Positions 35,638 through 44,434 of a stretch of 64,000 bases of DNA are shown piece by piece. Below the pieces are notes generated by a model. It was not told the origin of the DNA and did no database searches. It saw only the letters and a list, made by a program, of their open reading frames with translations. The number at the start of each line of letters is the position of its first letter. Positions within the stretch are counted from its first letter, which is position 1. The translations under genes were made by a program, and so were the position numbers. Source of the stretch: Achromobacter sp. RTa (GTDB lineage: Bacteria > Pseudomonadota > Gammaproteobacteria > Burkholderiales > Burkholderiaceae_B); contig NZ_JPYO01000036.1 in the NCBI RefSeq assembly GCF_000757485.1, forward strand, positions 204,894 to 268,893. Direction: 5' to 3'.

Positions 35638-36638
35638 TGCGCCTTCCTGGCGAAATCCGCCACCACGACGTCCTCGTACTTCACGCGGGCGCCGTCCTTC
35701 ATGACCGCGCTGGCGACCAGCATGTCCTGCAGCTGCTGCATCGCTTCCGCGGTCACCAGCGGAGAGCGCTTCCAGATCTGGTACTTCTTGTAGCGTTCGA
35801 TGGCCTCGGTGACGGCGGCCTGGTCCATGCCCGGGAAGTACGCCATGATCTGCGGCGTCAAGGTGGCCGCGGGCGTGTCCTGGACGTACTTCTCGGCGCG
35901 CGCCACCACGTTCGTCCAGGCCTGGATGACCTTGGGATTGTCACGGATGTATTTGTCGGTGGCGGTAAAGACGGTGTAGTCCACCTGGCCCACTTCGTGG
36001 CCGATAGACGCCACGATATAACCCTTGCCGTTGCGCACCAGCTCGCCGGCCTCGGGCTCAAGAAAGATGCCGTACTCGCCCTGGCCCGCCATCCAGGCGC
36101 CGGCGCGCGCCGGAATGCCGATGTTGTTCAGCAATTTCACGTCCTTCTGGGGATCCACGCCGTGCTTGCGCAGCGCCGTTTCCAGGAACACGAGCGGATT
36201 GGAGCCCGGCCGGAAGCCGATCACTTCCTTGCCCTTGAGCATGGACCAGTCGAACTTCTCCACCGGCTTGCGCGCCAGCAGGAAGAAGCCGTCGGTGGCG
36301 GTCAGCCCGGCAAAAATCTTCGGTTTCACCGGAGATTCGCTGTTCTGCACGTAGATGGAGGCCTCGGGGCCGATCAGCACGATATCGGCGCTGCCCGAGA
36401 GCAGGGCGGTCATGCCTTTGTCGGTGCCCTGGGACGTTTTCATCGCCACGTCCAGGCCCGCTTCCTTGAAGTAGCCCTGCGTGAGGGCGACGTACTTGGG
36501 CACGTAGAGGATGGAACGCACCACCTCTTCGTAGCGGACCTTCACGGGGGGAGTCAGGGCTTCGGCCTGCGCGGCCAGGGGGGCGAATAGCGCGAGTAGC
36601 ACGGCGCCCGCCAATCGGAGCGATGGCAAGGATTTCAC
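35634..36638 (-). CDS. NitT/TauT-type ABC substrate-binding protein
   Basis: A 334-residue periplasmic protein of the NMT1/SsuA/TauA-like group. A GTG start at 36638 is chosen because AGGAGAAAGTCCC precedes it and a clean signal peptide follows (LRLAGAVLLALFAPLAAQA, cleaved before EAL). The mature protein shows the family pattern SILYVPKYVALTQGYFKEAGL, LLSGSADIVLIGPEASIYV and LKGKEVIGFRPGSNPLVF. Ligands of the group include nitrate, taurine, sulfonates, pyrimidine precursors and aromatic acids; which one cannot be read from sequence. First gene of the operon, with a promoter predicted at 36766. Confidence 0.92.
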   Translation of the reverse strand: MKSLPSLRLAGAVLLALFAPLAAQAEALTPPVKVRYEEVVRSILYVPKYVALTQGYFKEAGLDVAMKTSQGTDKGMTALLSGSADIVLIGPEASIYVQNSESPVKPKIFAGLTATDGFFLLARKPVEKFDWSMLKGKEVIGFRPGSNPLVFLETALRKHGVDPQKDVKLLNNIGIPARAGAWMAGQGEYGIFLEPEAGELVRNGKGYIVASIGHEVGQVDYTVFTATDKYIRDNPKVIQAWTNVVARAEKYVQDTPAATLTPQIMAYFPGMDQAAVTEAIERYKKYQIWKRSPLVTAEAMQQLQDMLVASAVMKDGARVKYEDVVVADFARKAQ

Positions 36639-37003
36639 GGGACTTTCTCCTGCGTCTTGATGCCACGCCGATACCCGGCGCAACACACGGCCAATGGGAA
36701 TGGGTCGACTACAACAACAGGGAAGCCCGAACACCTTCTGCCCGGGCCGGTGAGGCTTGAATCGAATACTATATTCAATGCAAACAGGCGACAAGACCTT
36801 TTGCGTTTGCCATGTTTCTCTATGTACGAGGGGAGGCCAGCCCTGGTAACTTCAGAGCTTGAATCGCACTTGGTATACAGAAATGGGCTTACCCATTGCG
36901 GAGGAAGCGATGGGTTCGGCGCCTGGGGGCTGGGGCCGCGCGGATCGGCGCCCTTGCGCCGCGCCATCCGGCGGACGGGGCGCTCGGGCCGTGGGCGGCT
37001 GCG
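36639..37003. other. 365-base gap upstream of the ABC operon
   Basis: No gene is seen. A promoter for the minus-strand ABC operon is predicted at 36766-36794, leaving a leader of about 120 bases in which I recognise no riboswitch. The rest reaches the stop of an esterase gene. Confidence 0.55.
36766..36794 (-). promoter_or_regulatory. Predicted promoter of the NitT/TauT ABC operon
   Basis: On the minus strand, -35 TTGTCG, a 17-base spacer and -10 TAGTAT, in an unusually AT-rich patch 130 bases before the GTG start. Confidence 0.5.
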
Positions 37004-37684
37004 TCAGGCGGCCAGCACCTTGTTCAGGAACGCCGAAATATCCCGCACTTCCTCGGCGCAGACGGAGTGCGGCATCGGGTAGGTGTGCCAGCTTACGCCG
37101 TAGCCCAGGCGTTGCAGCTCGGCCAGCGAGGCCTGTGCCCGGGCCAGCGGCACCACGGGGTCGTATTGGCCGTGAGCCAGGAAAATCGGCGTGTCCTGGT
37201 TGGCTCCATCACGTTCGGCCTCGGCCGTATCCATGAGGGGCAGGTAGCCGGACAGGCACATCATGCCTGCCAGCTTCTCGGGCAGGCGGATGCCGGTATG
37301 CAGGGTCATGGCGCAGCCCTGGGAGAACCCGGCCAGCACGATCTTCGAGGTCGGGATGCCGCGGGCGTTCTCGCGCGCGATCAGCTTGCGGATCGCGGCT
37401 TCCGAGGCGCGGATGCCCTGGCCGTCCTCGACGCGCACCAGGTCCATCACCAGGATGTCGTACCAGGAACGCATCGCCATGCCGTTGTTGATCGTCACGC
37501 GCTGCACCGGCGCGTTGGGGAACACGAAGCGCACGGCCGCGCCTGCCGGCAAGTCCAGCTCCGGCACGATGGGCGCGAAGTCGTTGCCGTCGGCTCCCAG
37601 GCCGTGCAGCCAGATCACGGCATGGGTGGGGTTGGGAGCGGTTTCGATCTCGATGCAATCGAGCAGGTCGGTCGGAGCGTTCAT
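37004..37684 (-). CDS. Carboxylesterase/phospholipase family hydrolase
   Basis: A 226-residue alpha/beta hydrolase of the acyl-protein thioesterase/carboxylesterase 2 group. It shows AVIWLHGLGADGNDF (first strand and oxyanion loop), the nucleophile elbow LAGFSQGCAMTL (Ser near 116), Asp in HGQYDPVVP and His in YPMPHSVCAEE. Length is normal. It probably hydrolyses short- to medium-chain esters in the cytoplasm. It lies 17 bases downstream of darP on the same strand. Confidence 0.9.
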   Translation of the reverse strand: MNAPTDLLDCIEIETAPNPTHAVIWLHGLGADGNDFAPIVPELDLPAGAAVRFVFPNAPVQRVTINNGMAMRSWYDILVMDLVRVEDGQGIRASEAAIRKLIARENARGIPTSKIVLAGFSQGCAMTLHTGIRLPEKLAGMMCLSGYLPLMDTAEAERDGANQDTPIFLAHGQYDPVVPLARAQASLAELQRLGYGVSWHTYPMPHSVCAEEVRDISAFLNKVLAA

Positions 37685-37701
37685 GGACGGGCCGGTGAAA
37701 A

Positions 37702-38253
37702 TCAGGGAGTGAGGGCCTTCAAGGCCTGGAACAGCGCGCGGTAATGCTTCTTCTGGGGTTCCTGGCCCTGCAGCAGCGAGGCGTTGGCCAGGCGCTCCTT
37801 GCGGGCGGCGCGGATGAGGGCGCGCAGTTGCTGGGCATCTGCCTGGGGGTTGTTGTTGAGCAGCCGGGTGAGGGCGTCGTCGTCGTCCAGGAGCCGGTCG
37901 CGCAGCGTTTCCAGCCGATGCATCGCGGCGGTTTCCTCTCGCGAGCCGTTTTCCCAGATGTCCAGCTGCGCGCGGATTTCATCCGCGGGCGCGTCACGCA
38001 TCAGCTTGCCCACGAAGTGAACCTGGCGCCGCTTGCCCTCGCGTCCGGTGGTGCGCTGCGCAACGCGGATCGCCTCGTAGAGGCGCTCTTCCAGGGGCAG
38101 CTGCTTGAGGCGTTCGGGGGACAGTTCGATCAGCTGCTTGCCCAGGTCCAGCAGGGCGTGCATTTCGCGCTTGATCTGGGACTTGCTGGGGCGGTCGTAA
38201 CCGTTCTCGTCGTAGCCGTCGTCGACGGATTCTTCTTCGGTATGGGAATTCAT
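37702..38253 (-). CDS. darP: Dual-action ribosomal maturation protein DarP (YjgA)
   Basis: A 183-residue highly charged helical protein of the DUF615/YjgA family, which binds late 50S precursors and promotes peptidyl-transferase centre maturation. Typical segments are [23 protein letters not shown] (residues ~20-45), [13 protein letters not shown] and [10 protein letters not shown]. It is divergent from pmbA, an arrangement seen across proteobacteria. Confidence 0.93.
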   Translation of the reverse strand: MNSHTEEESVDDGYDENGYDRPSKSQIKREMHALLDLGKQLIELSPERLKQLPLEERLYEAIRVAQRTTGREGKRRQVHFVGKLMRDAPADEIRAQLDIWENGSREETAAMHRLETLRDRLLDDDDALTRLLNNNPQADAQQLRALIRAARKERLANASLLQGQEPQKKHYRALFQALKALTP

Positions 38254-38311
38254 GGAAAACTGCGCAATGACAGACTTGGCTATGATAACCGTCTCTGCAA
38301 ATTGGACAGCA

Positions 38312-39676
38312 ATGGTTAAATCCTCCTCATCCTTGCCGCTGGCGGCGAATCACGCGCGTTTTTCCGAACTCGTCGAACAAACCCTTGCCTACGCGCGCCA
38401 GATCGGCGCCTCCGACGCCGCTGCGGAAGTGTCGGAAAGCCTGGGCCTGTCGGTCTCCGTCCGCAAGAACGACATCGAAACCGTCGAACAGACGCGCGAC
38501 CGTTCGCTGGACCTGACGGTCTACGCGGGCCAGAGCCGCGGTTCCGCCTCTACGTCCGACTTCTCCGAAGCGGCGCTGCGCCAGACGGTGGAAGCCGCCT
38601 GGCATATTGCCCGCCACACCGCCGCCGACCCGGCCGCCGGCCTGCCGGACGCCGATCAGCTGGCAACCGAATTCCCCGACCTGGACCTGCATCGCGCCTG
38701 GAACGTGTCCACCGAAGAGGCGGCCGAGCTGGCGCTGCGCGCCGAGCGCGCCGCCCGCGAGGTCGATTCCCGCATCACCAATACCGACGGCGCCACCGTG
38801 GGCACCTACGAAGGCCAGTTCGTGATGGGCAATACGCGGGGCTTCCTGGGGGGGTATCCGTACTCCCGCCACAGCCTGTCGGTGGCGCCCATCGCCGGCC
38901 GCGGCAACGGCATGCAGCGCGACTACTGGTACACCTCCGAGCGCGATCCGGCCAAGCTGGCCTCGCCCGAGGCCATCGGCCGCTACGCCGCGGAACGCAC
39001 GCTGTCGCGCCTGTCGGCGCGCCGCATCCGCACGGGCAAGTTCCCCGTCCTGTTCGAGGCCCCGCTGGCGCTGGGCCTGGTCGGCGCCCTGACGCAGGCC
39101 GCCAACGGCGGCGCGCTCTACCGCAAGGCCAGCTTCCTGGTCGACGCGCTGGGCAAGCCGATCTTCCCCGAGCACATCAACCTGACCGAAGACCCGCACA
39201 TTCCCGGCGCCATGGGCAGCTCGCCCTTCGACGACGAGGGCGTGCGCACGCGCCGGCGCAACGTGGTTTCGGCCGGCGTCCTGGAGGGCTACTTCCTGTC
39301 GTCCTACACGGCCCGCAAGCTGGGCATGGCGACCACGGGCAACGCCGGCGGTTCGCACAACCTGGTGTTCAGCTCCACGCTGACCCGGCGTGGCGACGAC
39401 TTCGAAGCCATGCTGAAGAAACTGGGCACGGGTTTCCTGGTAACCGAACTCATCGGCCAGGGCGTCAACTACGTGACGGGAGACTACTCGCGCGGCGCGT
39501 TCGGCTACTGGGTGGAAAACGGCAAGATCCAGCATGCGGTGCAGGAAGTCACCATCGCGGGCAACCTGGCCGATATGTTCAAGCAGATCGTCGCGATCGG
39601 CGCGGACACCATTTCGCGCGGAACCAAGACCACCGGCTCGATCCTCATCGAAGAAATGGCGATCGCCGGGATCTGA
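38312..39676 (+). CDS. pmbA: Metalloprotease PmbA (TldE)
   Basis: A 454-residue subunit of the TldD/TldE (PmbA) protease complex, known from microcin B17 maturation and CcdA degradation. Family landmarks are [24 protein letters not shown] near the N-terminus, [19 protein letters not shown] in the middle and [29 protein letters not shown] near the C-terminus. The active-site zinc is carried by TldD, which is not in this window. The ATG at 38312 is preferred over upstream in-frame starts that overlap the darP promoter region. Confidence 0.95.
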   Translation: MVKSSSSLPLAANHARFSELVEQTLAYARQIGASDAAAEVSESLGLSVSVRKNDIETVEQTRDRSLDLTVYAGQSRGSASTSDFSEAALRQTVEAAWHIARHTAADPAAGLPDADQLATEFPDLDLHRAWNVSTEEAAELALRAERAAREVDSRITNTDGATVGTYEGQFVMGNTRGFLGGYPYSRHSLSVAPIAGRGNGMQRDYWYTSERDPAKLASPEAIGRYAAERTLSRLSARRIRTGKFPVLFEAPLALGLVGALTQAANGGALYRKASFLVDALGKPIFPEHINLTEDPHIPGAMGSSPFDDEGVRTRRRNVVSAGVLEGYFLSSYTARKLGMATTGNAGGSHNLVFSSTLTRRGDDFEAMLKKLGTGFLVTELIGQGVNYVTGDYSRGAFGYWVENGKIQHAVQEVTIAGNLADMFKQIVAIGADTISRGTKTTGSILIEEMAIAGI

Positions 39677-39839
39677 TCCCGGTCTGCGGCGGTGGCTCGG
39701 CCGCCGCGGCGCATCCCCTGCCTCCTCCGGTCTTTGCAATCCCTTACCGGATCGGGGCTTCCGCTCCGGCCCCATCTCGGCGTGTAATATCCGGCGGGTA
39801 TCGCTCGATGTCCAGGTGTCGCTGTAAAGGAGCAAAGAG

Positions 39840-40937
39840 ATGCAACGACGTTCATTCTTGAAGCGCGCCGGGCTGGGCGCCGTCGCAACCGGAGCCGCCG
39901 TAAGTACGCCCGTGTTCGCCCAGGACATGCCGTCCGTGAGTTGGCGCTTGTCGTCCGGATTTCCCAGCGCGCTGGACTTGCGCATCGGCACCGGCGAAAG
40001 TTTCTGCAAGTTCGTCTCGGAAGCCACGGGCGGAAAATTCAATATCCGCCATTTTCCCGAAGGCGAGATCGTGTCCGCCGTAGACCTGATGGAAGCGGTG
40101 TCCACCAAGAAAGTCGAGTGCGGCCACGTTTCCTCCCGCGCTTACTATGCCAAGAACCCCATCTTCTGCTTCGACGCCGCCGTGCCCTTCGGGCTGAACG
40201 CGCGGCAGATGAACGCCTGGATGAGCGAAGGGGGCGGCCTGCGCCTGACCCGCGAGCTCTTCAAGCCCGAGAAGATCATCAACTTCCCGCTGGGCAACAC
40301 CGGCGCCCAGATGGGCGGCTGGTACAACAAGGAAATCAAGCGGCCGGGCGACCTCAAAGACCTGAAAATGCGTGTTGGCGGCCTGGCCGGCGAGGTGCTG
40401 GCGCGCATGGGCGTGGTTCCGCAACAGGCGGACATGGCCAAGCTGGCCGAGGCCTTCGAGAAGGAAGGGCTGCAGGCGGTGGCGGGAGCGGGGGCCTACG
40501 ACGACGAGAAACTCGGCCTGAATAAAGTAGCTAAGTATTACTACGCACCCGGCTGGTGGGCGGGCGGCGAGCAGCTGTCGCTTTATATCAACGACGAAGC
40601 CTGGAACGCCCTGCCCAAGAATTACCAGGCGGTAGTGGATGCCGCCGCCCAGGCCGCGCACGCCGCCTCGACCGCCCGCTACGACGCCCGCAACCCGGGC
40701 ACGCTGGCCCAATTGGCGGCCAATGGCGCGCAAATCCGCGCGTTTCCCCGGTCCATCATGGACGTGGCGTTCGAGACCACGCAGCAGGTCTACCAGGATT
40801 TGGGCGCCAAAGACCCCAAATTCAAGGCGATGCATGATAGTTACATGGGGTTTCGCGACAGCGAGATGCCGTGGTTCCGCCTGACCGAAAGCGCTTACGG
40901 CCAGTACCTCGGCGTCGCGCTATCGGGCAGAATATAG
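39840..40937 (+). CDS. TRAP transporter substrate-binding protein, Tat-exported
   Basis: A 365-residue periplasmic binding protein of the DctP/TakP family. The N-terminus, MQRRSFLKRAGLGAVATGAA, carries a twin-arginine motif (RRSFLK), so it is exported folded by Tat. The mature fold shows YYAKNPIFCFDAAVPFGLNARQMNAWM, the TRAP signature DLKDLKMRVGGLAGEVLARMG (near residue 175) and PAWWAGGEQLSLYIN-like sequence around the ligand lid. TakP relatives bind 2-oxoacids. No dctQ or dctM membrane gene is adjacent, so it is an orphan. AAAGGAG precedes the start. Confidence 0.92.
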   Translation: MQRRSFLKRAGLGAVATGAAVSTPVFAQDMPSVSWRLSSGFPSALDLRIGTGESFCKFVSEATGGKFNIRHFPEGEIVSAVDLMEAVSTKKVECGHVSSRAYYAKNPIFCFDAAVPFGLNARQMNAWMSEGGGLRLTRELFKPEKIINFPLGNTGAQMGGWYNKEIKRPGDLKDLKMRVGGLAGEVLARMGVVPQQADMAKLAEAFEKEGLQAVAGAGAYDDEKLGLNKVAKYYYAPGWWAGGEQLSLYINDEAWNALPKNYQAVVDAAAQAAHAASTARYDARNPGTLAQLAANGAQIRAFPRSIMDVAFETTQQVYQDLGAKDPKFKAMHDSYMGFRDSEMPWFRLTESAYGQYLGVALSGRI

Positions 40938-41193
40938 GACGCCCGCCGAGGCTGAATGGCATTCGGCGAGCGTTAGGGTTTTTGCTAGTAACCCCGCATT
41001 TTTTACAAAAAAATGGGCGGTTTGTAGGCTTTTGTTGAACGGCATTCGAGTATCGGCCTGATACAAAGGAGTAATATCCCGGGTCTTGACGCGCAAACAT
41101 GACGCCTTTAGGCGGCATCCGACGTCAATCCGGCAGGATTACATCAGCCCGGATTACCAATATTCCGAGACAGACTTTAAGGTGGTACCAACC

Positions 41194-42348
41194 ATGCAAT
41201 CCAAGACCAAGAAGCTGCTGGCCGCGCTGATCGCCGCCGGTGTCGTTCCGGCCGCCTACGCTGCCGACATCAAAGTGGGCGTGGCGGAAGCCCTGTCCGG
41301 CGGTGCCGCCCAATACGGCGTGTCGATCCGCAACGGTTTCCAGCTTGCCGCTGATGAAATCAACGCCGCGGGCGGCATCAACGGCAACAAGATCGTCCTC
41401 GTGATCGAAGACGAGCAAGGCAAGAAAGAAGAAGCGATCAACGTCTTCAAGAAACTGATCTTCAAGGACAACGTCCTGATGGTCTTCGGCCCCACGCTGT
41501 CGAACTCGGCCCAGGCCGCCGACCCGATCGCCCAGGCCGCCAAGACGGTCGCCTTCGGCACCTCCAACACCGCCGACGGCATCACCTCCATCGGCAACTA
41601 CGTGTTCCGCAACTCGGTCACCGAAGCCGATGTGCTGCCGGCCACCATCTCCACCGTCAAGGCCAAGACCGGCCTGAAGAACGTCGCGGTCCTCTACGGC
41701 AACGACGACGTCTTCACCAAGAGCGGCTACGACAACTTCAAGAAGGCCCTGGAAGACCAGAAGATCCCGGTCACCACGACCGAAACGTTCGCCAAGGGCG
41801 ACGTGGACTTCAAGGCCCAGCTGACCAAGATCAAGGGCACCAACCCTGACGCCATCGTGCTGTCCGCGCTGCTGGCCGAAGGCGCTCCGATCATGGTCCA
41901 GGCCCGCCAGCTCGGCCTGAACGTGCCCGTCATCGGCGGCAACGGCATGAACTCCGTCAAGATTTTCGACCTGGCCCCGGGCGGCGCGTCGAACAATCTG
42001 TGGATCGGCAGCCCGTGGTCCATCGAGAACAAGGCCCCCGAGAACGTCAAGTTCATCGATGCCTACAAGGCCAAGTTCAACGGCGCGCCCGACCAGTTCG
42101 CGGCCCAGTCGTACGACGCCATGTACATCGCCGCCCAGGCCCTGAAGAACGTCAAGCTCTCCGGCGAACTGGCCAAGGATCGCGCTGCCCTGCGCGATGC
42201 GCTGCCCGCCGTGACCTGGACCGGCGCCACCGGCGCGTTCAAGTTCCGCCAGGCCACCGACCGTGCCGGCAAGCCCGCCGGCTACGACGCCGACCAGGCG
42301 CCGATCGTCAGCGTGACCAAGGACGGCAAGTACGTCATCGAGAAGTAA
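41194..42348 (+). CDS. Branched-chain amino acid-type ABC substrate-binding protein
   Basis: A 384-residue periplasmic protein of the LivK/LivJ family. The signal peptide MQSKTKKLLAALIAAGVVPAAYA is cleaved before ADIKVGVAEALSGGAAQYG. It contains GFQLAADEINAAGGINGNKIVLV and ALLAEGAPIMVQARQLGL, the usual type I periplasmic binding-protein fold. First gene of the liv-type operon. A hairpin follows its stop, and a further terminator stands before livH, so it is probably made in excess over the membrane parts. The ligand may be a branched-chain amino acid, another amino acid or an aromatic compound. Confidence 0.94.
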   Translation: MQSKTKKLLAALIAAGVVPAAYAADIKVGVAEALSGGAAQYGVSIRNGFQLAADEINAAGGINGNKIVLVIEDEQGKKEEAINVFKKLIFKDNVLMVFGPTLSNSAQAADPIAQAAKTVAFGTSNTADGITSIGNYVFRNSVTEADVLPATISTVKAKTGLKNVAVLYGNDDVFTKSGYDNFKKALEDQKIPVTTTETFAKGDVDFKAQLTKIKGTNPDAIVLSALLAEGAPIMVQARQLGLNVPVIGGNGMNSVKIFDLAPGGASNNLWIGSPWSIENKAPENVKFIDAYKAKFNGAPDQFAAQSYDAMYIAAQALKNVKLSGELAKDRAALRDALPAVTWTGATGAFKFRQATDRAGKPAGYDADQAPIVSVTKDGKYVIEK

Positions 42349-42356
42349 GCAGGCAC

Positions 42357-42376
42357 GCATCCCCGCGGGGGGATGC
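42357..42376 (+). promoter_or_regulatory. Hairpin after the binding-protein gene
   Basis: GCATCCCC-GCGG-GGGGATGC, eight bases past the stop codon and without a T-run. Such hairpins typically protect the 3' end of a highly expressed binding-protein mRNA. Confidence 0.55.
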
Positions 42377-42410
42377 TCCTTGCGGAGGGCCTGGCCGCCG
42401 TCCGCAAGGC

Positions 42411-42462
42411 AGTTTTGATCTCAGGGCCATCCCAAGATGAAAAAGCCCCCTTGCGCGGGGCG
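42411..42462 (-). repeat. Divergent copy of the GC-rich hairpin repeat
   Basis: Read on the minus strand it contains AAGGGGGCTTTTTCATCTTG and GGATGGCCC, matching the second half of copies A to D with several changes. Confidence 0.45.
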
Positions 42463-42633
42463 GAGAATCCACGCGAGGGGAATGGCGTGGAGGCCCTGGT
42501 AGTTGCCGTAAGGCCACAAGATGGAAGCACGCCCCACGGGGCAGCCGGCTCGCGCGGAAGGACGTCGCGCGACGGCTCTTTTTATCGCTGCGCCGCGCTA
42601 CCCGGCGCAATGTCCCCGGAAGGGGGCCGCAAG

Positions 42634-42666
42634 CCCACGCAGAAGGCGCCGCGTGGCCTTTTTTTG
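42634..42666 (+). terminator. Internal terminator before livH
   Basis: CCACGC and GCGTGG pair around a 10-base loop and are followed by CCTTTTTTT. It lies 17 bases before the livH start and may act as an attenuator. Confidence 0.55.
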
Positions 42667-42683
42667 ATTTGGAACGTCCCATC

Positions 42684-43565
42684 ATGTTGGAACAACAATT
42701 CGTCAACGCCTTGTCGCTGGGCTGTGTGTATGCACTGTTCGCGCTGGGCTTCACGCTGGTCTTCGGCGTGCTCGGGGTGATCAACCTGGCGCATGGCGCC
42801 GTCTTCATGGTCGGCGCCTACGCGGCCCTGACCGTGGTGCAGCAGTTCAGCCTGCCCCTGTGGGCCGCGCTGATGGTCGCCTTCTTCGTCGCCGGCTTCA
42901 CCGGGGTCATCATCGACTATCTGGTGCTCAAGCCGCTGCGCAAGCGCAACGCGCCCCACCTGATCCCCATGATCGCCACCATCGGCGTGGGCATCATCCT
43001 GAACAACGGGGCCCAGGGCATCTTCGGCGCCAGCAACCTGCGCTTCCCGCACGGCACCGTGCCGGAAGAGGTGATCGAGATCGCCGGCCTGCACCTGACC
43101 GTCATCGAGCTGGGCATCATCTTCCTGTCGTTCGCGCTGATGGCCGTGCTGATGTTCGTCATGCGTCGCACCCAGTTCGGCCGCGCGCTGCGCGCCATCG
43201 CCGAATCGCCCAAGGCCGCCTGGCTGCTGGGCATCAACGTCGAACGCCTGTTCGTCACCACCTCGTTCGCCGCCGCCGCGCTGGGCGGAGTGGCCGGCGT
43301 GCTGATCGGCCTGTACTCGAATGCGCTCTTCCCGCTGATGGGCCAGCCGATGCTGCACAAAGGCATCGCGGTCATCATCCTGGGCGGCATGGGCGACATA
43401 CGCGGCGCCATGCTGGGCGGTCTCTTTCTGGGCTTCGCCGAAGTGCTGTCGGTGGCGTACATCGGCTCCACCATGCGCGACGCCGTGGCATTCGGCCTGC
43501 TGTTCCTGATCCTGCTGGTGCGCCCGCAAGGTCTGTTCGGCAAAGTGGTTCAACGCAAGGCTTGA
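42684..43565 (+). CDS. livH: Branched-chain amino acid-type ABC permease LivH
   Basis: A 293-residue inner-membrane permease. The first helix contains ALGFTLVFGVLGVINLAHGAVFMVGAY, the LivH signature. The C-terminal half has the conserved segments RAIAESPKAAWLLGINVERL and VIILGGMGDIRGAMLGGLFLG. It pairs with LivM in the membrane. The ATG at 42684 follows GGAACG at suitable distance; the TTG at 42669 is not needed. Confidence 0.95.
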   Translation: MLEQQFVNALSLGCVYALFALGFTLVFGVLGVINLAHGAVFMVGAYAALTVVQQFSLPLWAALMVAFFVAGFTGVIIDYLVLKPLRKRNAPHLIPMIATIGVGIILNNGAQGIFGASNLRFPHGTVPEEVIEIAGLHLTVIELGIIFLSFALMAVLMFVMRRTQFGRALRAIAESPKAAWLLGINVERLFVTTSFAAAALGGVAGVLIGLYSNALFPLMGQPMLHKGIAVIILGGMGDIRGAMLGGLFLGFAEVLSVAYIGSTMRDAVAFGLLFLILLVRPQGLFGKVVQRKA

Positions 43566-43567
43566 GT

Positions 43568-44434
43568 ATGAGCGGATTCGAAAACTTCTGGGCCATCTAT
43601 GGCAACCTGGTGCTCACGCTGGGCACCAACGCACTGTTGGCCCTTTCCATCTGGCTGACGCTGGCTTGCGGCATGCTGGCCATGGCCAACGCCGCCTTCA
43701 TGGGCATCGGAGCATACGCCGCCGCGCTGCTCACCATGAACTACGATGCTCCGTTCACGGTCGCGCTGGCGGGCGGCATGGCCGCGCCCGCGCTGGTGGC
43801 GGCACTGATCGGCCTGCCGACCCTGCGCCTTTCCGGGGTCTACCTCGCCATGGCCACCCTGGGCTTCGGCGAAGTGGTGCGCGTGACGGTGCTGAACACC
43901 GAATCGATCACCGGCGGCGCGCTGGGGCTCAACGGCATTCCGCAGCTGACGCAGTGGTGGCACGTGGTCCTGGCGGTGGTCATCGTGCTGTTCGTGCTGT
44001 GGCGCGTCCGCGCCTCCAAGGTCGGCCGCGCCTTCGACGCCATTCGCGGCGACGAGACCGCGGCGGGCCTGATGGGCATCGACGTGCGCGCCAACAAGAT
44101 GCTGGCCTTCGTGGCGGGCGCCATGATCGCCGGCCTGGCCGGCGCGCTCAACGCCCACCTGACCTTCTTCATTGGTCCCAACGAATACGGCTTCGACCGT
44201 GGCGTGGAAATCCTGACCATGGCGATCCTGGGCGGCATCGGCGGCCTGACCGGCCCCGTGCTGGGCAGTTTCATCATTACGGTGCTGCCCGAACTGCTGC
44301 GCGGATTCGCGGATTTCCGCCTTGTCCTCAACGGAGTGATCCTGGTGGTGATTGTGTTGTTCCTGCCGCAAGGCATCTGGGATCCGGCGCGCTTCAAGCG
44401 CTGGATGCGTCAAGGAGGCAAGCGCCATGCTTGA
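43568..44434 (+). CDS. livM: Branched-chain amino acid-type ABC permease LivM
   Basis: A 288-residue permease that starts two bases after livH. Family motifs are LACGMLAMANAAFMGIGAYAAAL near the N-terminus, the EAA-like loop FDAIRGDETAAGLMGIDVRANKMLAFVAGA and ILGGIGGLTGPVLGSFIITVLPE. It is shorter than E. coli LivM because it lacks that protein's N-terminal extension, as in most homologues. It overlaps livG by 8 bases. Confidence 0.95.
   Translation: MSGFENFWAIYGNLVLTLGTNALLALSIWLTLACGMLAMANAAFMGIGAYAAALLTMNYDAPFTVALAGGMAAPALVAALIGLPTLRLSGVYLAMATLGFGEVVRVTVLNTESITGGALGLNGIPQLTQWWHVVLAVVIVLFVLWRVRASKVGRAFDAIRGDETAAGLMGIDVRANKMLAFVAGAMIAGLAGALNAHLTFFIGPNEYGFDRGVEILTMAILGGIGGLTGPVLGSFIITVLPELLRGFADFRLVLNGVILVVIVLFLPQGIWDPARFKRWMRQGGKRHA

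Larger units (their letters stand above)
42349..42683. other. 335-base gap inside the liv-type operon
   Basis: No gene is seen. It holds a GC hairpin right after the binding-protein stop (42357-42376), a divergent minus-strand copy of the GC-rich repeat (about 42411-42462) and a terminator-like hairpin (42634-42666) just before the livH ribosome-binding site. These probably lower expression of the downstream membrane genes. Confidence 0.65.

Noticed and set aside
33278-36638. Calling the ABC operon a taurine or nitrate transporter
   Set aside because: The family assignment is clear but ligand identity is not readable from sequence, and no taurine dioxygenase or nitrate reductase gene is adjacent.
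36639-36765. A TPP riboswitch in front of the NMT1/THI5-like binding protein
   Set aside because: The CTGAGA and ACC(C)TGAA-type TPP motifs are not present in the minus-strand leader.
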